Positions 10,272 to 17,758 of a stretch of DNA of 64,000 nt are shown here, in pieces. The stretch's first letter is position 1. Each line of letters opens with the position of its first letter. The position numbers were made by a program, and so were the translations under genes. The notes under the pieces were generated by a model. That model did no database searches. It was not told where the DNA came from and saw only the letters and a program-made list of their open reading frames with translations. The DNA is from Streptosporangium amethystogenes (GTDB lineage: Bacteria > Actinomycetota > Actinomycetes > Streptosporangiales > Streptosporangiaceae): positions 124,001-188,000 of the forward strand of contig NZ_JOEQ01000005.1 of the NCBI RefSeq assembly GCF_000721075.1, given 5' to 3'.

Positions 10272-10304
10272 CGATACACTGTAATAGTTAAATACGGTAT
10301 ATCG
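10272..10304. promoter_or_regulatory. Candidate TetR operator in the divergent promoter region
   Basis: CGATACACTGTA and TACGGTATATCG form a 12-base inverted repeat (10 of 12 positions paired) around a 9-base AT-rich spacer. It ends two bases before the monooxygenase ATG and lies about 20 bases upstream of the divergent tetR start. Binding here would block both genes. Inference from position and symmetry. Confidence 0.6.
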
Positions 10305-10306
10305 CT

Positions 10307-11425
10307 ATGAGACACCGTATCGCCGTGATCGGGGGCGGCCCCGCCGGCCTCACCTTCGCCTGCGTCCTGCGCCGCCGCGGTCACCCTGTCACCGTCCTCG
10401 AACGTGATCCCGCCCCCGACGCCCGGCCCCCGGGCGGCACGCTCGACCTGCACGAAGGGATGGGCCAGCTCGCACTGGGCAAGGCGGGGCTGCTGGCGGA
10501 GTTCCAGGCGCTGTCCCGTCCCGAAGGGCAGGCCATGCGCATCCTGGACGCGGACGGGACCGTCCTTCGCGACTGGCGACCCCGTCCGGGTGATCGGGCC
10601 AATCCCGAGATCGACCGGGGGCAACTCCGTGACCTGCTGCTCGGCCCCCTCGACGTTCAGTGGGGGCGGGGCGTGACGGAGGTGGTGCCGGGGACCCGGG
10701 ACGGCGTGCTGGTCCGTTTCGCGGACGGGCGCCAGGAGACGTTCGACCTCGTGATCGGCGCGGACGGCGCCTGGTCCCGGGTCCGCCCGGCGATCTCGTC
10801 CGCGACGCCCTACCACACCGGCGTCACCCTGGTCGAGACCTCCCTGGACGATGTCGACATCCGCCATCCCGACCTCGCCCGGCTGATCGGCGACGGTTCC
10901 ATGGCCGTGTACGGCGTGAACCGCGCCCTCGTCGCCCAGCGCAACAGCGGCGGCCACGTCAAGGTGTACGCCCAGTTCCGCGCGCCGCTGAACTGGCACA
11001 CGAATCTGGACCTGGCCGACGTCGAGGCCGTGCGGTCAAGCCTGCTGGCTCTGTTCGACGGCTGGGCCGCTCCCGTCCTCGACCTCCTCCGCCACGGCAC
11101 CGCTTTCGTCCACCGCCCCCTCTACGTCCTGCCCGTGTCCCACACCTGGGCCCACGTCCCCGGGGTGACGCTACTGGGCGACGCCGCCCACCTGATGCCC
11201 CCATTGGGGGTGGGCGCGAACCTCGCGATGCTGGAAGGCGCCGAACTCGCCGAGTCCGTCGCCGCCGCCCCCGGCGATCTGGACGAGGCCGTCCGCGCCT
11301 TCGAGGAACAGATGTGGGCACGGGCCGGCAGGTGGGCGAAGATCACGATGGCCGGTCTGGAGCGCCTCGTGAGCCCGGACCCCACCGAAGCCCTCGCCCT
11401 CTTCGACGAAGTTCAGCCATCCTGA
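10307..11425 (+). CDS. FAD-dependent monooxygenase (TetX/PHBH-type)
   Basis: 372-aa group A flavoprotein monooxygenase. It has the Rossmann dinucleotide motif VIGGGPAGLTFACVLRRRG at the N terminus, the DG motif (VIGADGAWSRVRPAI) and the second FAD motif LLGDAAHLMPPLGVGANLAM. Length and motifs match TetX-like oxygenases, which hydroxylate aromatic or polycyclic compounds including antibiotics. A divergent TetR regulator and shared operator suggest induction by a substrate. It could be a drug-modifying resistance enzyme or a catabolic one; the sequence alone does not decide. Confidence 0.9.
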   Translation: MRHRIAVIGGGPAGLTFACVLRRRGHPVTVLERDPAPDARPPGGTLDLHEGMGQLALGKAGLLAEFQALSRPEGQAMRILDADGTVLRDWRPRPGDRANPEIDRGQLRDLLLGPLDVQWGRGVTEVVPGTRDGVLVRFADGRQETFDLVIGADGAWSRVRPAISSATPYHTGVTLVETSLDDVDIRHPDLARLIGDGSMAVYGVNRALVAQRNSGGHVKVYAQFRAPLNWHTNLDLADVEAVRSSLLALFDGWAAPVLDLLRHGTAFVHRPLYVLPVSHTWAHVPGVTLLGDAAHLMPPLGVGANLAMLEGAELAESVAAAPGDLDEAVRAFEEQMWARAGRWAKITMAGLERLVSPDPTEALALFDEVQPS

Positions 11426-11452
11426 CCGCCGAGCGCGAGAGTACCGGCGGTC

Positions 11453-11623
11453 CGCCGCGACCTGCTGCAGGCCAACCCGATGGACCGGATCGACGCCGTC
11501 AAGGTGCCCAAGACCTTGCCCCGTCCGGCCGCGGCGGCCGATATCGAAATGCCAACGGCTGTCCGTCGACTCCTCACCCCGCTCCTTGCCCGTACGACAG
11601 GTGCGAAATCATTGACTGATTGA
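11453..11623 (+). pseudogene. Possible remnant of a tyrosine recombinase/integrase
   Basis: The frame from 11453 reads RRDLLQANPMDRIDAVKVPK and then TLPRPAAAADIE, which I recognise as similar to the linker between the SAM-like and catalytic domains of actinobacterial phage-type integrases. After about 35 residues the similarity ends, and the frame stops at 11621-11623. No start codon or catalytic residues (Arg...HxxR...Tyr) are present. I read it as a decayed fragment; the assignment rests on memory of the family, not on a search. Confidence 0.38.
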
Positions 11624-11632
11624 CCAATCAGT
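11615..11632. promoter_or_regulatory. Palindrome upstream of tetR, candidate autoregulatory operator
   Basis: ACTGATTG-AC-CAATCAGT is a perfect 8+2+8 palindrome 41 bases upstream of the TetR start at 11674. Such ATTGA/TCAAT dyads are typical TetR/BetI-family operators that overlap the regulator's own promoter. The binding partner is inferred. Confidence 0.6.
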
Positions 11633-11673
11633 AGTATGGAGGCGGTGCGCGCGCGCTGCTGTAGTCTTGCGCC

Positions 11674-12327
11674 GTGCACAGCGGAGGAGGGGCGCGCAGC
11701 AGCCGCGCCGACCAGGCCGACCAGCGCCGAGCGGAGCTCCTTGAGGCCGCCAGGCGGGTCGTGCTCGAGCGCGGGCTGGCCAGCACCCGGGTCGCCGACA
11801 TCGCCAAGGCGACGAACGTGAGCGGTGGCCTGATCCACTACCACTTCGCCACCAAGGACGATCTCATCACCGAGATGCTCCGCAGCACCAGCGACTCGGA
11901 GATCCAGCGGCTGAAGGAGATCGTCGCGGGCCCCGGCACCGCCGTCCAACTCCTCGACCGGGTCCTGCGCTTCTACATCCCGGCCTCCCGCTCCGACCAG
12001 AGCTGGATCCTCTGGGTCGACGCCTGGGCCGTGGGAGTGCGCGAGGAGCACGTCCGCACCATCCTGCTGGAGCTTGAGGACGCCTGGATCGAGATCCTCA
12101 GCCAGGTGATCTCCGCCGGCGTGGCCTCGGGTGAGTTCACCTGCGACGACCCCCTGGGGTCGGCCGAGCGGATCGACGGCATGCTCGACGGCCTCGTGGT
12201 CCGGTACACCCTGCACACCGGCAACCTGTCGCGGAGCCGGATGCTCCATCACGCCAGGGTCGCCGCCGCCAGGGAGGTCGGCCTGCGCCTCTCGGACTTT
12301 CCCGACGAGCCGGCCGAGGCCCCGTAG
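11674..12327 (+). CDS. TetR-family regulator, BetI-like
   Basis: 217 aa. The HTH segment (ELLEAARRVVLERGLASTRV followed by ADIAKATNVSGGLIHYHF) and the C-terminal region (residues about 85-200) match the BetI-type TetR_C6 group. GTG start; an ATG upstream in another frame is not used. A perfect palindrome lies in the promoter region, suggesting autoregulation. No co-transcribed target gene follows, because the next gene is convergent 16 bases downstream, so its regulon lies elsewhere or is only itself. Confidence 0.9.
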   Translation: MHSGGGARSSRADQADQRRAELLEAARRVVLERGLASTRVADIAKATNVSGGLIHYHFATKDDLITEMLRSTSDSEIQRLKEIVAGPGTAVQLLDRVLRFYIPASRSDQSWILWVDAWAVGVREEHVRTILLELEDAWIEILSQVISAGVASGEFTCDDPLGSAERIDGMLDGLVVRYTLHTGNLSRSRMLHHARVAAAREVGLRLSDFPDEPAEAP

Positions 12328-12343
12328 CGGCGGGGCTACCGGA

Positions 12344-12613
12344 TCAGACCTGGGGGGTGGGCAGGGCCGCGAGGAGGAAGGCCAGCCGCGCCGCGGCGCC
12401 GTCGATGTTCTCGCTGGTGCCGAGCCGGTAACCCCACGAGGTGATGAAACGGCCGTCCTGGGAGCAGGTCACGGTCTCGGCCAGGGTGTTGCTGAAACGG
12501 TTGCGGACGTACACGTACGCGGGATCATCGAACGAGATCCGCTGTACGGAAAGGTCGGCGTGCAGCCGTATCGCAGCAACGAACCTCTCCAGACAAGACA
12601 GCGTGTCCAGCAT
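12344..12613 (-). CDS. Small protein associated with the XRE regulator, function unknown
   Basis: 89-aa soluble protein without recognised domain. An almost ideal Shine-Dalgarno (GGAGGTGA) seven bases before the ATG supports translation. The sequence is rich in hydrophobic and acidic residues, with one central Trp (ITSWGYRLG). It lies 67 bases downstream of the XRE-DUF5753 gene on the same strand and is probably co-transcribed. Small partners of this kind are common beside DUF5753 regulators in actinobacteria, but I cannot name the family. Confidence 0.7.
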   Translation of the reverse strand: MLDTLSCLERFVAAIRLHADLSVQRISFDDPAYVYVRNRFSNTLAETVTCSQDGRFITSWGYRLGTSENIDGAAARLAFLLAALPTPQV

Positions 12614-12680
12614 CGTGTGTCACCTCCGTCTCGACAGAGAATTGCACGATCTTGGGATGCTAATCAAGCAATTGCGGTGT

Positions 12681-13532
12681 TTAGTCCCTTGGCTGCCCGG
12701 AGAAATCGTTGAGTACCCGGACGATCACCGACCTGGCGTCCTCCCCGAAGGCCGCGACCTCGCAGAGTTCCTCGAAGGTCCGCGCGTAGAAGACGACGTC
12801 GTCCGGGTCACGAAGAAGCAGGTCCCTCGTCCTGGTCGGCACCGCGACATGGTCGTCGTCGTACATCCAGAAACCGTTGAGCGGTGCCGAGGGCAGGGGC
12901 GCCTCGAAGGGGATCACACCGAACTCCACGTTCGGCAGCGCGGTCACCGCCAGTAACCGGTCGAGCTGCCCGCGCATCACGTCCAGCGGGGCCAGCCGGT
13001 AGCGCAGCACCGCCTCCGGCAGGACGAACCTGAACCGCCTGCTCTGGTCGTAGAGGATGTCCTGGCGCCGCATGCGGACCCGGATGGCCGCGTCGATCTC
13101 GTCGGGGGACCGGTAGAGACGCTTGATCCGAGTGAAGATGCTCCGGGCGTACTCGGTGGTCTGCAACAGGCCGATGACCACGCCCGGCTCGAACACTCGC
13201 AGCAGCGTGGTCCGTGCCTCCATGTCGAGGACGTCCTCCTGGAGGGCGGCCAGTCCGCCGCGGTGCCGCTGCCGCCAGGGGTCCTGGCGATCCAGGAGTC
13301 CCAGTGCCCGCCCCACCAGCTCCTCGACCACCTCGGGGGCGGCGTCTGTGGCCCGCGCCCACTGGACGATGTCGTCCTCGGTGACGGTCTGGCGGGCGTT
13401 CTCGATCCGGGAGACCTTGGAGGCCTGCCACCTCAGCCGTTCGGCCAGTTCCTTGCCCGACAGGTGAGCGGTCTCCCGCAGGTGCCGTAACCGCGCGCCG
13501 AGTTCGGTCCTGGCCTGTTGGAACCCGCCCAC
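12681..13532 (-). CDS. XRE-family regulator with DUF5753
   Basis: About 283 aa. The N-terminal Cro/C1 helix-turn-helix (LGARLRHLRETAHLSGKELA, then RWQASKVSRIENARQT) is followed by the DUF5753 domain, with hallmarks such as EPGVVIGLLQTTEYAR, VLPEAVLRY and DVMRGQLDRLLAV. I chose the GTG at 13532, which has GGGGAG six bases upstream and gives the usual length; a GTG at 13580 would add 16 residues. These regulators (BldB/AbaA-associated type) are expanded in Streptomyces and relatives and usually sit with one or two small partner proteins, as here. Target unknown. Confidence 0.9.
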   Translation of the reverse strand: MGGFQQARTELGARLRHLRETAHLSGKELAERLRWQASKVSRIENARQTVTEDDIVQWARATDAAPEVVEELVGRALGLLDRQDPWRQRHRGGLAALQEDVLDMEARTTLLRVFEPGVVIGLLQTTEYARSIFTRIKRLYRSPDEIDAAIRVRMRRQDILYDQSRRFRFVLPEAVLRYRLAPLDVMRGQLDRLLAVTALPNVEFGVIPFEAPLPSAPLNGFWMYDDDHVAVPTRTRDLLLRDPDDVVFYARTFEELCEVAAFGEDARSVIVRVLNDFSGQPRD

Positions 13533-13644
13533 ACGATCTCCCCGGCCACTCTCGCCCGCCTGCTCCTCCCGCGGGTTCACGTCATCCCCCGCGTGGTGCG
13601 CACGACGCTAGACCCGGGCATGTGGATCAAGCCAGAGAGCACTC

Positions 13645-13869
13645 CTAATCGTGACCAATATTTACAGAAAGTACTCGGCGCGCGATGTCCACGAGCAACT
13701 CGCGGGGCACCTCGACGGCGGTTTCACCCTCCAGGACATGACGCAGGTCGGCCAGGGCCTCCGCGTCGGTCACCCGAAGGCCCTGCACCACGACGGTCCC
13801 GCGATCGGTCTCGTAGAGGGAGGGGCAGGCGCCCGCTTCGGAGGTGGAACCAAGGAACCGCAGGCGCAT
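13645..13869 (-). CDS. Small protein upstream of the XRE-DUF5753 gene
   Basis: 74 aa starting MRLRFLGSTSEAGACPSLYE, with a TDRGTVVVQG strand and a C-terminal helix. The pattern MRLRFLG...SPTLY.TDR...VVQG recurs in small proteins beside XRE-DUF5753 regulators of actinobacteria. GGGAAGG eight bases before the ATG at 13869 supports this start over an in-frame ATG 36 bases upstream. It probably works with the regulator at 12681-13532, perhaps as an antitoxin-like or anti-regulator partner; function not established. Confidence 0.72.
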   Translation of the reverse strand: MRLRFLGSTSEAGACPSLYETDRGTVVVQGLRVTDAEALADLRHVLEGETAVEVPRELLVDIARRVLSVNIGHD

Positions 13870-13987
13870 GACTGAATCCTTCCCCGAACCACACTCATGG
13901 AGCAATTGCGAGCAATCCTAGATTTTGGAAGGTTGCATGAAGGTTTCAAGCACCAGATAACGCACATTCCACTTATTTCGTCTTATG

Positions 13988-15013
13988 TCACATGAACGTG
14001 CGAGCACGGGCGAACAGGTTCAGCGTGGTCGCGTGGAGCAGGTCCCCGAGTTCCCTGGACGCCTTGCCCGCGCACGCGCGTGCGTGCGTACCCTCCAGCA
14101 CGATGCCGAGCTTGAAGCAGGCCAGCACCGCGTACCAGTCGACGGCGGACAGGTCGCGGTCGGACAGGGCCGCGTAGCACTCGACGAGCTCGGCGGCCGG
14201 GGCCAGCCCGGTGACACCGCCGGAGATCACCCCCACGCCGTCGGGGGTCGGCCAGGTCGCCAGCAGCCACCCCAGGTCCAGCAGCGGGTCGCCCACCGTG
14301 CACATCTCCCAGTCGACGATCGCGGCCACCCTGGGCCCGTCGCAGGCGAACATGAGGTTGGCCAGGTGGTAGTCACCGTGCATGATCCCCGGGGTGAACT
14401 CCTTCGGCCGGTTGCGCTCCAGCCAGCCGGCCGTCTCCGCCAGTCCGGGGATGTCGGGTCCCGGATACCCGTCCAGGGCCCCGTAGCCGTCCAGTTCGCC
14501 CATCCAGCGCGGTACCTGCCGCTCCAGGAACCCCTCGGGGCGGCCGAACCCGTCGAGCACGCCGTGGTCCACCCGTCCCAGGTCGGCCAGCGCCGAGGCC
14601 GCCTCCAGGCCCATCCGGTGCCGGATCGCGGGATCGCTCGCGTGCGGCTCGGGCAGCCCGACCGTGGGGTTGAAACCCCGGACCGGTTCCATCAGGTAGA
14701 AGACCGCGCCCATGACGCTCTCGTCGGTACAGGCCGCGACGAGGCGCGGCGCCGCCACCGGCGTGTCGCGCAGCACCGCCAGCACCCTCGCCTCCCGGCG
14801 GAGCACCTCGTTGCTCCTGGCGCGCGGATGCAGCGGCGGCCTGCGCAGCACGTACCGAGCCCCGCCCCGCTCGAAGCGGACCATGACGTTCTGCGTTCCG
14901 CCCGCCACCGGCGCGACCCGCTCGAACGGCCCGCCGGGCAGCCCCTGCGCGTCCATCCACGCACCGAGCACGCCGAAGTCGATCACATTGACGTCGATGT
15001 GCGCGGCCGTCAT
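13988..15013 (-). CDS. APH-like phosphotransferase family protein (ACAD10/11-type)
   Basis: 341 aa with the aminoglycoside-phosphotransferase fold: VLRRPP with the nucleotide-lobe segment, Brenner motif GIMHGDYHLANLMF and metal motif AIVDWEMCTVGDPLLDLGW. This subgroup is common in actinobacterial fatty-acid and terpene degradation loci and resembles the kinase domain of ACAD10/11, which phosphorylates hydroxyacyl-CoA during beta-oxidation. Its place downstream of the AtuA/carboxylase operon on the same strand supports a role on a hydroxylated acyl-CoA rather than drug resistance. Separated from AtuA by 103 bases. Confidence 0.88.
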   Translation of the reverse strand: MTAAHIDVNVIDFGVLGAWMDAQGLPGGPFERVAPVAGGTQNVMVRFERGGARYVLRRPPLHPRARSNEVLRREARVLAVLRDTPVAAPRLVAACTDESVMGAVFYLMEPVRGFNPTVGLPEPHASDPAIRHRMGLEAASALADLGRVDHGVLDGFGRPEGFLERQVPRWMGELDGYGALDGYPGPDIPGLAETAGWLERNRPKEFTPGIMHGDYHLANLMFACDGPRVAAIVDWEMCTVGDPLLDLGWLLATWPTPDGVGVISGGVTGLAPAAELVECYAALSDRDLSAVDWYAVLACFKLGIVLEGTHARACAGKASRELGDLLHATTLNLFARARTFM

Positions 15014-15116
15014 GCACCCTCCTCAACCGAATCATATTCTAGTCAGGGTGAATCTATGATCCCCGCCTGCGACGGTCAACACCGCCCGTACCACGCCGGC
15101 CGTTCCGATCGGGGGA

Positions 15117-16853
15117 TCAGAGCAGGCGCCGCGGGATGTCGGTGAGTACGGCGCGGAGTTCCTCGCCGAGGGCCTTGGCCTGGGCGTCGAGGCGAGGGCT
15201 GGCGGCCACACCCCGGCCGAGGAGGCCGTGGACGACGAAGTTGACGGCGAGCAGGTTGGGCAGCTCGAAGCGCTCGACGTTCAGTTCCGCGGTGCCGGGC
15301 AGGAGCTCGGCCAGGCGCTCGACCGTCAGGTGGCTCTCCAGCCAGCCGAACTGCTCGGGGGTGCGGACCCAGACCCCCAGGTTGGCGTTGCCGCCCTTGT
15401 CCCCGGACCGGGCACCCACGATCGAGCCCAGCGCGACCCGTACCGTCCCGCCGCCGCCGTCCGCGCCCCGTGGACCGCCCGGCGCGGCTCCCTCCGGCGC
15501 TCCGGGGCGGGTGACCGGGGGAGGGGGCGCCTGCCCGGACCGCTCCCGGCCGTCGTCCTCCGAGTCGTCCGGCACCGTGGGGAGCTCGCGGCCGTCGAGC
15601 CAGACGCGGGCCCGCACCGCCTCCGCCGGGATGAGCGTGGGCCAGTAGACCCCGTACGGTGAGGCGTCACCGGGAGGGGTCAGCCCGTAGAAGCCGGGGT
15701 AGCTCGCCAGGCCGGTCTCGACCACGGCCGAGGAGAAGGCACGTCCGGCCCTGCGCCGGTCGGCGTCCATCACGGTGACGCGCAGCAGGGCGGTGCCCGC
15801 CAGCGGGGTGAGCTCGACGTGGACCTCGTCGAACGACTCCCTCGGCACCCGGGCCCAGATGGCCTCCTGGGCGAGCCTGGCCTTGGCCTCGATGTCCAGG
15901 CCGGTCAGGACGAGCGTCATGGTGTTGCGGTAGCCCGCCAGGTAGTTGACGGCGACCTTGAGCGTGCCGGGCGGGGCCTCGCCGCGCACCCCCGAGACGC
16001 GGACCCGGTCGGGGCCCTGCTGCTCCAGCCGGATCGTGTCGAAGCGCGCGATCACGTCGGGGCCGAGGTAGCGGGGGGAGGCGATCTCGTACAGCAGCTG
16101 CGCGGTGACCGTGCCGACCGAGACCAGCCCCCCGGTCCCGGGATGCTTGGTGACCACACTGGAGCCGTCCGCCTCCAGCTCCACCAGCGGAAACCCGCAG
16201 CGAGCCAGGTCGGGCACCTCGCCGAAGAACGCGTAGTTACCGCCGGTCGCCTGGCAGCCGCACTCGATGACGTGCCCGGCGACCACGGAGCCGGCCAGCG
16301 CGTCGAGATCGCCGGGCCCCCAGCCGTACCGCCAGATTCCCGGCCCGGTGACCAGTGCGGCGTCCGTGACGCGGCCGGTCACCACCACGTCCGCCCCGGC
16401 GGACAGGGCGGCGGCGATCGGGCGGCCCCCCAGGTAGGCGTTGGCGGTCAGGGCGGGCGCGGGCAGCGGCTCGCCGGTGTCGGCGTTCGGCGCTCCGCCC
16501 AGGTCGTGGCCGGTGAGATCGTCACCGGTGACATGGGCGACCCGCACCGGCAACCCGAGGCGCGTCGCCAGCTCGGTCACCGCCCCGGCGCACCCGGCGG
16601 GATCCAGCCCGCCCGCATTAGAGACGATCTTGATGCCGCGTTCCAGGCAGGTCCCGAGGACCTCCTCCAGCTGCTTGAGGAAGGTCGGCGCGTAGCCGGG
16701 GCGGCCCCTGAGCCGGTTCCCGGCCAGGATCAGCATGGTCAGCTCGGCGAGCCAGTCGCCGGTGAGCACGTCGATCGGGCCGCCCTCCACCATCTCCCTG
16801 GCGGCCGACAGCCGGTCGCCGTAGAAGCCGGAGCAGTTGGCGATACGCAACAT
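15117..16853 (-). CDS. atuA: AtuA-family protein (acyclic terpene utilisation)
   Basis: 578 aa. The N-terminal DUF1446/AtuA domain (about 1-445) begins MLRIANCSGFYGDR and includes KIVSNAGGLDP, VVTGRVTDAALV and the Cys-containing ECGCQATGGNYAFF. After a low-complexity Pro/Gly linker (about 455-485) comes the AtuA-like ferredoxin-fold domain (ARSGDKGGNANLGVWV). In Pseudomonas, AtuA belongs to the citronellol/geraniol pathway and is thought to act on the hydroxylated geranyl-CoA intermediate, though its exact step is unsettled. Here it sits with an acyl-CoA carboxylase and an enoyl-CoA hydratase, the same set of activities. I chose ATG 16853, at the conserved N terminus. Confidence 0.88.
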   Translation of the reverse strand: MLRIANCSGFYGDRLSAAREMVEGGPIDVLTGDWLAELTMLILAGNRLRGRPGYAPTFLKQLEEVLGTCLERGIKIVSNAGGLDPAGCAGAVTELATRLGLPVRVAHVTGDDLTGHDLGGAPNADTGEPLPAPALTANAYLGGRPIAAALSAGADVVVTGRVTDAALVTGPGIWRYGWGPGDLDALAGSVVAGHVIECGCQATGGNYAFFGEVPDLARCGFPLVELEADGSSVVTKHPGTGGLVSVGTVTAQLLYEIASPRYLGPDVIARFDTIRLEQQGPDRVRVSGVRGEAPPGTLKVAVNYLAGYRNTMTLVLTGLDIEAKARLAQEAIWARVPRESFDEVHVELTPLAGTALLRVTVMDADRRRAGRAFSSAVVETGLASYPGFYGLTPPGDASPYGVYWPTLIPAEAVRARVWLDGRELPTVPDDSEDDGRERSGQAPPPPVTRPGAPEGAAPGGPRGADGGGGTVRVALGSIVGARSGDKGGNANLGVWVRTPEQFGWLESHLTVERLAELLPGTAELNVERFELPNLLAVNFVVHGLLGRGVAASPRLDAQAKALGEELRAVLTDIPRRLL

Positions 16854-16887
16854 CGGATCTCCTCGGGCGGGTGTCCGGCAGGCGGTG

Positions 16888-17700
16888 TCAGCCCACCTCG
16901 GAGGCGGGGATCCAGGACGCGGGCCGCTTCTCCATGAAGGCGGCGATCCCCTCCTGCCCCTCGGCGGAGGTGAAGCGCCGGGCGGACAGCTCGGCCATCT
17001 GGCGCATGCCCTCCTCGACACTCAGCTCGGGCACGGTCCGCACGAGCTGCTTGGTGAGAGCGAGCGACTCGGGGCCGCCGCGCAGCAGCATGCCGGTGTA
17101 GTGGGCGACGGTCGCGTCCAGCTCCTCCTCGGGCACGGCGCGGGTGAGCAGCCCGATCTCCCTGGCACGGGCGGCGTCGAACGTCTCCCCGGTGAGCAGG
17201 TACTCGGCGGCGGCGCGCGGGTCGAGCCGCCGCAGCACGGTCACCGAGATCATCGCGGGCACCACGCCGAGCCGCACCTCGCTGAAGGCGAACGAGGCCG
17301 AGTCGGGGGCGATCGCGAAGTCGCAGGCCGCCACCAGGCCGAGCCCCCCGGCCCTCGCGGTGCCGTTCAGCCTGCACACGACCGGCTTCGGGCTCTCCCA
17401 GATCAGGCTCATGATCTCCGGAAACGACGCGGTCACCGGCGCCTCGTGCGCGCCGCGGGGGGTCACCCGCTGCTCCTTCAGGTCGGCGCCCGAGCAGAAC
17501 ACCGGCCCGGTCCCGGTGAGCACGATCACCCGGACGCCCTCCTCGGCCAGCGCCCAGTTGAGCCGCTCCTCCAGGTCGCCCAGCAACCGCACCGACAGGG
17601 CGTTGCGGTTGCGGGGGGAGTCGAGAGTGATCGTCGCCACCCCTCCGGACACCTCCCCGTGCACCAGGCGCTCCACCGGCCAACCCCCATCGGTTCTCAT
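16888..17700 (-). CDS. Enoyl-CoA hydratase/isomerase family protein
   Basis: 270-aa crotonase-fold enzyme. The oxyanion-hole segments are present (FCSGADLKEQ and RAGGLGLVAACDFAIA), as is the catalytic-Glu region FSEVRLGVVP. The C-terminal helices match the family. In the order carboxylase, hydratase, AtuA it would play the AtuE/isohexenyl-glutaconyl-CoA hydratase or methylglutaconyl-CoA hydratase role. The gene lies 58 bases after the biotin carboxylase and 34 bases before AtuA, consistent with one transcript. Confidence 0.9.
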   Translation of the reverse strand: MRTDGGWPVERLVHGEVSGGVATITLDSPRNRNALSVRLLGDLEERLNWALAEEGVRVIVLTGTGPVFCSGADLKEQRVTPRGAHEAPVTASFPEIMSLIWESPKPVVCRLNGTARAGGLGLVAACDFAIAPDSASFAFSEVRLGVVPAMISVTVLRRLDPRAAAEYLLTGETFDAARAREIGLLTRAVPEEELDATVAHYTGMLLRGGPESLALTKQLVRTVPELSVEEGMRQMAELSARRFTSAEGQEGIAAFMEKRPASWIPASEVG

Positions 17701-17758
17701 CTGAATCCTTCCAGCCGCACGACCCCGTACTCCGGCTCCGGAGAGCCCGGGGAGGGGA

